From Coriaria nepalensis (lineage: Eukaryota; Streptophyta; Magnoliopsida; Cucurbitales; Coriariaceae): DNA of 64,000 nt. The notes under the pieces were generated by a model, which did not search any database, was not told where the DNA came from, and saw only the letters and a program-made list of their open reading frames with translations. The DNA is taken from positions 942,501 through 1,006,500 of the forward strand of contig CP114484.1 of the NCBI GenBank assembly GCA_027186245.1. The letters are read 5' to 3'. Every line of letters begins with the position of its first letter. Position 1 is the first letter of the stretch. Shown here piece after piece: positions 47,877-56,993 of this stretch. The translations under genes and the position numbers were made by a program.

Positions 47877-49068
47877 TTCAGACTTCAGTGTGGAGGAAGC
47901 AGAGAAGACAAAACAGGGAACTGTATGTGGTAGTAGAAGATTGAGACGGGGGTAGATGAAGAAGAAAGGAACCCTAGAAATTATGCAGCAGGGAAAGGAA
48001 GAGTGAATGGTCAAGGAATAGAATTATTGCAAAGCAGAGATGGTAAGGAAAAGGGTAGAATAAAAACCGATTCACACGATTCAATATGGAATCTGGGATT
48101 CTCATCTTTGTCGTTTTAGATTTTCTACATCAGCCCCTCCATTTCTTAATATTTACTCTTTCCACCCCACTCTTCCGCTGGCAATACAATCTCTCTCTCT
48201 GTCAAAGCCCCTTTCTTTCTGCGCTGTTGAGTGTGGATTTCCATGGCTACTGTGGATTTCCATCCACCGTAGAAGGTTCCGTAGTCTACGGTATACTCCT
48301 ATATTGGTACCTACACGCAATGACAAATTATTGTCCGGGAGGCGGCCGGTCAACTGCACTCTAATGCTGTAATCAATTTTCTAAAGAGATTTAGAGAGGC
48401 AGGAGTATTTTTGAGATGTTTCTTTTTCTAGCCCAAATTAACATTACCTCTTACCCTTTTGTTAAGTGATATTTATACCTTCTTGAGGCGGTGGGGTCCG
48501 GCTGAGGGGACCAGACTATGGGATAAAGATGGGGGATTAGACTAGGGACAAAAATGGGGGATCAGGATGGGACAACGGACTAGACAATCACATAGGTATC
48601 AAGTTCTTATTGCTCATCATATCTTCTGGCCCTTGTAAGGTGTTAGGATCTTCTCTCATCACATTTATGGTTAATAGCAACATCGTCTCAGTCTGACACA
48701 CTAGGAGTATATCATACACTCGAGTATTAGTAACTCTCTAACTATTCAAAACCGACTGAGCGAGAAAATACATGTTTTAACTTCAGCGTCGTCCAGAGTT
48801 TTCTCATCCTGTTTCACCTATATTGAGCCAACCGACGTTACCTAAGCCATTGGCCCTTAGCACTCCTTGGCCATTGGCCCTCAGCATTTTAGTGCTTTAC
48901 TAACCCGAGGTTTTCCGAAATAGGGTATAACAACTACTACTACCCTTTCAGCTTTTCAATCTCCCTCCCTTTGGCGCTCTATTTTATCACAAGACCCACT
49001 TCCAGCACGACTGAAGTTTCCATTGTAGAATCCTGACCGAAAAATAGAGCTTTGTTCTCCAGTTCTAA
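47877..49068. other. RHF1A upstream region and repeat-like spacer
   Basis: The left ~200 bases are the RHF1A promoter/leader. Around 48510-48570 a GGGGGATTAGACTAGGGACAA-type word is imperfectly repeated. No gene is supported. Confidence 0.4.
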
Positions 49069-49676
49069 ATGTCCTCCTCCACGAGCGATTCTGAGCTCCT
49101 CTTCTCCAGCGATACCCGGATTTCTACTCTCAGCAAAATTTGCGATGGCCATGTTCCCGATATATATATTAGTTTATTTGTATTGCATCTATTGTTTTCA
49201 CTGCTATATCTTCTAAATTATGTTGATTGAGAAACAGCATCTCATCTTGATGTTTTAACCAGGTTGATTTCATGTTCGGCTCTTCTAAGCAAGTTAGTTC
49301 TGTTCGAAAGCTCTTGACATCATAAACATTTGAAGCCTTGAGGATTGGTAAAATCGGGAATTAATGGGTTTTATGTTAGGATGATTGGCATCTGTAAATG
49401 ATTATAGAGTGATCTTCGCCTTTCTAATGTTGAGACCGAATTACGGAACTAGTTAAAGCTGGAAAATTTGAAGCCTTGAGCTTATTATTATCAGAAACAG
49501 AGCTTGTTCCTGCCTTGCTTGATAATTTCGATCCCTTTTTTCTTCTTGAAAGAGTTTCATCTGGATCAAATCCAGAAGAGATTGGATACAATGAGGATTG
49601 TATACAGATTTTGAACTGGTTTCTGAATCACTCCACTTCTGCCCCGATGAAATTATTTATCATCATTAATTTAATT
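49069..49676 (+). pseudogene. Possible gene fragments of unknown identity
   Basis: Two protein-like stretches lie on the plus strand. 49069-49161 reads MSSSTSDSELLFSSDTRIST then LSKICDGHVPDI. 49454-49676 reads VKAGKFEALSLLLSETELVP then ALLDNFDPFFLLERVSSGSN and ends at a poly-A run (49677-49694). They are not joined by obvious splice sites. The word TTGAAGCCTTGAG occurs in both 49331-49343 and 49470-49482. I do not recognise the family; may be a retroposed or truncated gene. Confidence 0.35.
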
Positions 49677-49733
49677 TAAAAAAAAAAAAAAAAACACAAC
49701 ACAACATCAGGAGAAATCAAAAGGAAAACAAAC

Positions 49734-49865
49734 CTCTGAAGATGGGTCGGGTTCGGATCTTTTAAGAAAAGGTCCGAGTTGGTCTTCGAGCGAATCACGG
49801 CCTTCTAATTTCAACCTGGCCCGTTTCAGGCTCTTCACCGCCGCTAAATCCATTAAATGAACCAT
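49734..49865 (-). CDS. Possible first coding exon of an unidentified minus-strand gene
   Basis: ATG at 49865 opens 44 codons, MVHLMDLAAVKSLKRARLKL then EGRDSLEDQLGPFLKRSEPD, ending at a donor-like GAG/GTTTGT. The composition is protein-like and a purine-rich leader with a G-run (49886-49900) precedes it. I found no convincing following exon to the left, so it may be a truncated gene. If real, it shares a 326-bp divergent promoter with TSC10. Confidence 0.35.
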
Positions 49866-50027
49866 CTGGAAGAGAGAGAGAGAGGGGGGGGGGGGGGGGT
49901 TCTATGCACAAGCTAGCTTTCGAGAGATTCAGCGATACCGTCAACGAAGAACAAAAACTCAGTCGTTTTATAAACAGAAGGGAACGAGTCCAAATCAGTG
50001 AGTCGACGTAGAGATTTCGCCACGTTT

Positions 50028-50185
50028 TATAAACAGAAGAAATCGTTTTTTATCCTGAACGCGCTCCAAACGACGTTGGTATCACGTCTTGGTCAATAAG
50101 TGGTCTGTGGTCTGTTCATAGCTTCTGCTTAAAGAAACAAGAGAAGAGACTAGATTCTCAGCAAATTTCACAACTAAAAGTTTTC
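50028..50185 (+). promoter_or_regulatory. TSC10 promoter/leader block (duplicated at 54482)
   Basis: Sequence from ACAGAAGAAATCG through CACGTCTTGGTCAATAA to GCAAATTTCAC.ACTAAAAG is repeated closely at 54482-54650. It includes CCAAACGACGTT and CACGTC, candidate bZIP-type ACGT elements. The word CGTTTTATAAACAGAAG is also present twice locally (about 49966 and 50021). Confidence 0.75.
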
Positions 50186-50191
50186 TAGTTA

Positions 50192-51388
50192 ATGGCGTCC
50201 ATCAATCTTGGCTACCTTTCTCTGATTCTCTTGCTCCCTCTCTTACTTGTTCTCTTTCTCTACCAGATAGTCCGGCCCCGACCCGTCAAGATCCCGATCA
50301 AGAACCGCCACGTGTTCATCACCGGTGGATCGAGCGGCATCGGGCTCGCTCTGGCCCACCAAGCAGCATCGGAGGGTGCGCGTGTTTCCATCCTCGCTCG
50401 ATCCTTGGACAAGCTCGAGGAAGCGAAGCAGTCGATCCGACTCGCCACGGGCATCGACGTGGGAGTCTTCCCTGCTGATGTGCGGGACTGCGACGCCGTT
50501 TCGCGCGCGGTGAACGAAGCCGGAGCAATCGACGTTTTGATAGTGAATCAAGGAGTGTTTGTTCCTCAGGAGCTGGAGAAGCAGGGATTGGATGAGGTCA
50601 AGTTCATGTTAGACGTGAATCTGATGGGTAGTTTTAACATAATAAAGGCCGCGTTGCCGTCGATGAAGAATAGAGGGGAAAGTGGGCCTCGTTCCATAGC
50701 TCTCATGTCCTCGCAAGCTGGTCAGGTACTTCTATTCTTCAATGAACAGTTCAAAGTTCTGGTTTTTTGTTTCAGGGCATGGATTTTTTAGTATTCCAAA
50801 TTGTTGGGCAGGTGGGTATATATGGTTATACAGCATATTCAGCAAGCAAATTTGGGCTCAAAGGATTAGCAGAAGCATTGCAGCAAGAAGTGATTGCTGA
50901 TGATATACATGTTTCCCTTATTTTCCCTCCTGACACTGACACTCCTGGTTTAGTTGAAGGTATGGATTGATTACCATGACAATTCTAATCATCTTTGAAT
51001 TTGATCAGATTATTCATTGTTTAAGAGCTATTGTACATTAGCTGATAGTAGTGATTATGATTTAACAATTGCGTTAAATTTCATTGCAGAAAATAAGAAA
51101 AGGCCGCAATTGACCAGCATTATTGCAGCTGGAGGGGGTGCAATGAAAGCCGATGCAGTGGCCAAGAAGGCATTAAATGGTATCAAATCCGGAAGTTTTA
51201 TCATTCCCTGCAACTTTGAGGGGCTGCTCTTGGCTATAGCTACTGCAGGTTTATCTCCTCAGAGATCGTTTCTGATGGCTTTCCTCGAAGTCGCTGTTGT
51301 TGGTATAATCCGTGTTGCAGCCTTGTGTTTCCAATGGAATTGGTATTCGAGTATTGAGAAATGGCATGCACAAAAGAAGAGTATGTAG
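50192..51388 (+). CDS. TSC10A: 3-ketodihydrosphingosine reductase (KDSR/TSC10)
   Basis: Three exons: 50192-50725, 50812-50959 and 51090-51388; 326 residues, as remembered for Arabidopsis TSC10A (At3g06060). The N-terminus ([19 protein letters not shown]) is a membrane anchor. The short-chain dehydrogenase core follows: TGGSSGIGLALAHQAA (NADPH-binding), VNQGVF in place of the common NNAG, SSQAGQ with the active Ser, and YTAYSASKFGL with catalytic Tyr-xxx-Lys. The C-terminus has hydrophobic segments (LLLAIATAGL, FLEVAVVGIIRVAAL) for ER membrane association. It reduces 3-ketodihydrosphingosine to dihydrosphingosine in the second step of sphingolipid synthesis. Pieces of this gene recur at 43583-43883 and of its promoter at 54482-54650. 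Confidence 0.95.
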
Positions 51389-52084
51389 TTTATCTTGAAT
51401 ATCATGTGCTATTATTTTATTTCTACTTTTCTGAGTTGTTCTTGTTTTTCCTTCACTTCCTGGTTTGAAAGTTTCTACATATAATTTAATGAGACTGGTC
51501 TGAGTTCTCCTTTAAGGATGCTTTAAATCTCAACTTCTGAAAACCAAGATAGATGAGACCAGAAACGGACAGTATGTTATCACCTGTCAATCTTGTATAA
51601 ATGAAGCTTCTACAGATTTTTCTACAGTACTATGAAACAGGGGATGCACTGTGAAATGAACATTGTGGTGTTTCATTAAGAAATACGGGGGATTGATACA
51701 TCATAATTATACATGGAGCTTCTTTTTTCACATCTCAATTATTTTTTTCCCGAGTCTCATCCTAACCAGCCAAAAAAGGGTGACGGACTGGACAGATTCA
51801 CTATATTACATAACCATCCGTAATCACTATATTACATAAAGCCCGTCTGAAGTTCTATCAGCCTCTTGTATGCCCTGCAATTCCATGCCCACAATAAAAA
51901 ATCAATTCACATTGGATTCCATAATTTCTTTCTTATGTCTAACAAGTGAAGACTCATATTTGAAGATTCTATGTCATGTACCCCTGAATTTGCTATAACA
52001 ACATTCTTCCCAATTCTGGCATTCTTGTCAATGATGCAACCCCTGCATAGAGTTTGATTTACCAAATCTGATGATACGCTTTGG

Positions 52085-52640
52085 CGATCTTACCTACCAA
52101 ATAAAAAGCCTGTGGCACTGAGACAGTTTGATACCCCCATGATGTAGTCGGGGCATGGAACTTGCCAAGGTAGGTCCAAAGAAATTGACGGTGCTGCTAG
52201 CATCTATGCTCTTCCCTCTCGATTTCTTCCTTTCCGCTTACGCCTTGCTTGGACTTGATCCCACCACTCGCAGGTCCTGCAAATCCCCTTGAGTATTCAA
52301 AGAAAAATTGGTTGATCCTTCAATGGATCAAGCAAGGTGTTGATTTCTCGATTCAATTGATGACTTCCATCAAGTCAAGGCGACACTCTACCGCTGAGTT
52401 ATATCCCTTGACCACTCTTGGGAAAAGACCATACATACGTAAGGCAGAATGAGACGATCCTTTCTTTAATGGCTAGCTCTGCTGCTCTTCGGAGATTGAA
52501 TCAATGAATCTTGGCCACCAACAACTTTTTCGCCTCGGCATTCGGCCACCAACTTTCCATATGTCACAGCCTATTCTAGAGCATTTGTCCTATCCGGGAA
52601 ACAAAATTGTCTTGCGGGGGTCCGGAGGAGGGGGGGATTT
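52085..52640. mobile_element. Organelle-like DNA insertion inside the AGPase pseudogene
   Basis: Base composition and sequence change sharply here: higher GC, and tRNA-like sequence. A minus-strand segment (about 52408-52337) matches the 5' half of plastid trnV-GAC. Boundaries are estimates from where AGPase-derived sequence stops and resumes. It could be plastid DNA, or plastid DNA that passed through the mitochondrion. Confidence 0.5.
52337..52408 (-). pseudogene. tRNA-Val(GAC)-like remnant of plastid origin
   Basis: The minus strand reads AGGGATATAACTCAGCGGTA then GAGTGTCGCCTTGACTTGAT, matching the acceptor, D-arm and anticodon arm of plastid trnV-GAC as I remember it, with the GAC anticodon kept. 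After GGAAGTCATCA the T-arm departs (TTGAATCGAGAAATCAACACC), so the acceptor stem cannot pair. Not a functional tRNA. Confidence 0.6.
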
Positions 52641-54481
52641 TACGGTTCCTCCCGAAGCACGTTGCTAACTAGAAAGAGAGAAAAACAAAGCTGATTATCA
52701 ATATTTTGTTGTTCATATGTGATTTCTGTGTTCTCTCCGATTCCAATAGGAACTCCTCCCTCTGCTAACAGTGATGAAACTTCTGAAGCATCAGTTTCAT
52801 AGTAGTCAGCTCCAAGGATCACTGTATCCTGCATTAAGCAGTACAAATTTTAACCGGATCTAGGATTCTAATCTCATTTGTTTTTGGCCATTGTTTATAT
52901 CTGTAATCTTAATAGGCAAATTAGATGTAATGTACAGAACAAACCTTCAGGTGCACGTTGGAGTTTATTCGGGATCAAATACCAACAAACGCTATGCTCT
53001 ATGAGGCTATTCAATTAAGAAACTTCCATGTGATATGATAGAATCCACAAGCTGCAAATTTCCAAAAGTTTTTAAAAGTACATGCAGGGTGGATCTAAGA
53101 ATGGTGACTGAAGAGGAGGAAAAAGAAGAAGGAGAAGTAGAGAACTACTGACCCTGCTGTTGTCAATCTTTGTTGGTGGTAAGTTTTTTCTTGAAGTATA
53201 CATTGGCTTGTCTGCATCATAGGAACTAAATCTTGGAGGCTGAAAGTTATAAATAGACATGAGAATCCTACAAACAAGTAAACCCGAATATCTCTCACCT
53301 TGTTCTTCATTTTATTTATTTTTTGCTCTCCTGGTTTGCAGAAAACATGAAAAGCTAAAACCTTAAATGACAATAACACTTTGAACTCACATGCTCTGTC
53401 AGGGCAAGATTTGCTTCGAAGAAGGATCTAATAGTCCCTATGTCTTCCCAGTAATCATTGAAGAGAAAAGCCTGCATAGATTCATCCGGAAAATTATCAA
53501 GTTATTCATGTTAAAATTTTCTTCAACAGAGACCTTGATGAAGAATTCATTCGCCGAGGTAGGGATGATCTCTGATCCGAAGTCATCTGCGGTTCATCTG
53601 AGAAACAATTTCTAACAGAGTTTCCATTTTTTTCTTGTTTGATAAATGTGTTGCAGAAATAACTCCATTTCATATAGAAATTCTTATAGATAACTTTTAA
53701 GATTAATTTTCAGTACCTCAGAAGATTTAGAAGAATCTCCTTCTTGAAGACATACACACCCATTGAAGCAATATATGGTTTCTTCTCAGACTCTTCCTTT
53801 GAAAGCCCCATCACAGTTGTGTCTACTTCCTGTAAACATAAAACTTTGAACCATCCAAAACTTGTATACAAATTCCGGGTTTGTAGTACTACTACAAATG
53901 ATCTCCCCACAGAATCAACACATCTTCAATCTCCTTGCTTCTTTCATCCTGTTAAGAAATAAACACATCATGTTACTTTACTTCTCCTGAAACTGAAGAT
54001 CAAATGAAAAAACTAAGCATAACTTCCCACTGTTTAATTCTGCGTATGTCTCAACTTCTACCCATTAATTCCTCATACTTCTATATACTGTCATGAAGAG
54101 TTGACCAGCATTCTTCATGCTACACATTCATGTGTGAAACGTGGCAAGGTTCTTTCTTTTCCTCAATGAATCACAAGTCGGGATCAAATCTTTTCTTGAA
54201 TCCACTGACACGGTTCATCGGAAAATTTCTCAATTTGGATAATAAAGTTGAGTCTCTTACACTAAAGTTTCTCTTCGGTCTTAACTAATATTTTTATTAT
54301 TGTAAATTACAATCTAATAGAAGTAATGGGTTAATATTAATACTAAACGACTTATTATTGGCCAAAAAAGAAAAGATTAATAATAAATGGAAAAATATTT
54401 CAAGACATGAAAACAATTGGGCCGCTCATTTGGGCTTTTCTTAGTGGGTAAAGAAGGCGGGCTATCAAATGAAGACGTTAA

Positions 54482-54650
54482 ACAGAAGAAATCGTTTTCT
54501 TTTTTTTTTTTTTAAATCCTGAACGCACTCCAAACGACGTTTGTTATCACGTCTTGGTCAATAACTGGTGAGTGGGGTCTGGTCATAGCTTCTGAGGGTA
54601 GATTCTCTGCAAATTTCACTACTAAAAGGAAAAGAAATCTCTGTTTTGGA
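54482..54650 (+). promoter_or_regulatory. Duplicated TSC10 promoter/leader upstream of the GPI-protein gene
   Basis: Resembles 50028-50185: shared ACAGAAGAAATCGTTTT, ATCCTGAACGC.CTCCAAACGACGTT, ATCACGTCTTGGTCAATAA, GGTCATAGCTTCTG-like and GCAAATTTCAC.ACTAAAAG. An added T-run (about 54499-54512) is a difference. It ends 45 bases before the GPI gene start at 54695, so it occupies the core promoter and leader. Confidence 0.8.
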
Positions 54651-54694
54651 TCTTGGGACGACGCATCGAGGAGTTTCTTTCTGCTTCAGCAACA

Positions 54695-56252
54695 ATGTCG
54701 TCCTCCAGGATCTGTTTTCTTATCTCCATTCTTCTTGCTTCCATCTTCTTCATCAATCGTCCAGTCTACTGTGATGGTAATGAGCATTTTCTTCTTCAGC
54801 GCTAATTGTTGTTGTTCTTCTTCTAAGTTTGGACAACCCACTTCATTTAACTTCATATGGGTCTTTTTCCACTATTGAAATTGTACTCTTAAGATTTGGT
54901 GAATCTTTGTTCTTATTTGAGTAATCGATCTATTTTTCACATTTGGGGATTTCTATTCTTAGCATGCATTTAATTAACTTTAATACCTTTAGGGAAGAAG
55001 TAATATAGGATTTGTATTATTGATCTTAATGGTTTGCTTTCTACAAATGGGTATCCATTACATATCTAATGCAGCTGTCACTGATTTGGTTTATTTACTT
55101 TGATGAAGAACCCTTTTCGGGATCTAGATGTGATAAGACAAGATGCTTCCTAGAGTGAGCCTTCCTTTCGATGTGTTTGTTTGTTGGCTCTTATTCTGCA
55201 TTGACCTTTTACAAATCTGCTCTTGATCCTTATGTGCTTATAATTCATAAAGACGAGATCTTTTTGAGCTCAAGTGTGGTTATCTCTGGTTTTAATTTGC
55301 CACTTGGTCGTTTCTTTCCATTTCTTGTCAATTGTTTACTAATTTGTCTTCTGGATGAATCTTACTTGCCCCATAACTTTAGATCTAGAGTCCAAATCCT
55401 GCCAGTAGATACCAAAAGTGGTTAAAACTGACGGAGTTTCAGCAATTAACTGTTTCATCTGCATGGATAGTGACCTTATTTTTTCTACCTTCTGTACTTT
55501 AGTATTTCCAAAAACTGTTAGCGACATGTGAATATTGGACTATTGGTAAGAAGACGAGTTTTGCATATTCTTTGTTCATTTGTGGATCCATCATGTTCTT
55601 CGTCTGCCTTTTATTAAAACATTGCTCCTCTTGTTACAAACACTACGTAAGATTTAACTAGAAAAAACGAATATATCCAGGTTCAATATCTGACGCTAAC
55701 AAAATTATGATGTCCGTTTTTGCCTTAACAGACGAGGATGACACTCTACTTCAAGGTATCAACACATACAGAACATCCTTGAACCTGACATCACTAACCA
55801 AGAACAGCAATGCAGCTTGCCTAGCTGACAAAATAGCCGACCAATTAAAGCCTCAACCCTGCACAAACACTACAGGTTCCAACACAGTACCAGGAACCGA
55901 GCCTCAGTTCTCGGACTACCCTAACCTTCTATCCAAGTGCCACTTAAATGTCTCCAACACAAGGGACGGAACCATACTTCCTGCTTGTGTTCCAGACCTG
56001 GTTCCGAGCATTGTCCTAACAAATTTCACCCAATCACTGTACTCGGGTTCTCTTAACGACACGAAGTATACGGGGGTTGGAATCGGTTCCGAGGGTAATT
56101 GGATTGTTGTTGTTTTGACGACAAGCACACCCGAGGGAAGCTTTGCGCCTGCAACTACTACTACTGATGCCAATTCAGCTACTTTGCTTCTTAAGATTGA
56201 TTCGATCAGACATGTATTGTTTATAATGATGATTTCGATCCTACTACTGTAA
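54695..56252 (+). CDS. GPI-anchored plant glycoprotein (At3g06035/At5g19250 type)
   Basis: Two exons: 54695-54776 and 55732-56252; 200 residues. The first exon is a signal peptide (MSSSRICFLISILLASIFFI) ending near VYC. The mature part starts DEDDTLLQGINTYRTSLNLT and has cysteines in ACLADKIADQ, KPQPCTN, SKCHLNV and PACVPDL, likely in disulfides, and multiple N-x-S/T sites. The C-terminus is a Ser/Thr/Ala-rich stretch (PATTTTDANSAT) and then a hydrophobic tail IRHVLFIMMISILLL, the GPI-attachment signal. Family members are plasma-membrane GPI proteins of unknown role. The promoter is a copy of the TSC10 promoter. Confidence 0.9.
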
Positions 56253-56993
56253 ACCAGGAGAAGAGGCTGTTTATTATTCCGAAAGTTCCTGATACATAGT
56301 TCATGTGTTGTTGTACAAGCATAGAGGAGATCAGCTTTCGAATGTTGTCTATTTTTGCCCTTTTGGGATGAGAACTGCTGAAAATATGATTCCTGAAGTT
56401 GCTTGCGTAATGTTTTCCAGGTTGATATTATTCTTGAGATATTCTTGTTTATAAATGATGTATGATCACGTGATGGATCAAAATTCATCACAACTATAAA
56501 TGCAACTCATATGATAGATGATGTGATGGATCAAAGTACATCTATACATGCATATAAGAATTTCTTATTTTTCTTTCATAATCTTTCATTTTTGGGGTTG
56601 AATTTTGAACAAGAACATAACAAGGATCTCTATAGTTTTCTCTCATTCAAAAATTAAAACAGTTTGTTAATGTTCGATTAAGTAAAGCCTATGAAGTAAT
56701 GATGTAATGTGCCAAGAATCTCCCCGCTTGTGGTACAAACAACAAAAATAGAAACTATAAGGCTCATAATTTAAAAAACGCAAAAGCAGCGGGGCACAAA
56801 AGCAAAAAAAAAAAAAGGAATATCTTCTATGCATTGGTTTTTTGAAAACAGATCCCCAACCTTCGTTCCCTCCTTCAAATTTCTGTTTCTCTCACGCGCA
56901 GTGTCACTGGCGATGAACGTTGCAGAACCCTAATGCTCGCTTCGCTGCTACCAAATCCAAATCGAACGATTGGAAGTACAGAATAACCCATCG
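56253..56993. other. Spacer and leader of the ANP kinase gene
   Basis: 3' UTR of the GPI gene and the promoter/5' UTR of the kinase. Poly-A at about 56806-56816. No other gene is supported. Confidence 0.4.

Larger units (their letters stand above)
51820..53950 (-). pseudogene. ADP-glucose pyrophosphorylase large-subunit pseudogene
   Basis: Minus-strand exon remnants, 5' to 3': [13 protein letters not shown] (about 53949-53900), [20 protein letters not shown] and [17 protein letters not shown] (to 53712), DFGSEIIPTSANEFFIK (about 53590-53530), [20 protein letters not shown] (about 53470-53395), RFSSYDADKPMYTSRKNLPP (about 53240-53150), SIISHG (about 53040), INSNVHLK (about 52945), [20 protein letters not shown] then [13 protein letters not shown] (52830-52727), CIIDKNARIGKNVVIANS (about 52045-51990) and IQEADRTSDG (about 51865-51830). 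The exon at 53050-52945 has a CGA-to-TGA stop in the IRSR region, frameshifts and a further stop. The N-terminal half and catalytic glucose-phosphate loop are absent. An organelle-like segment interrupts it at about 52085-52640. Confidence 0.85.

Noticed and set aside
50243..50551. Minus-strand frames in TSC10 exon 1
   Set aside because: Antisense shadows of a GC-rich coding exon.
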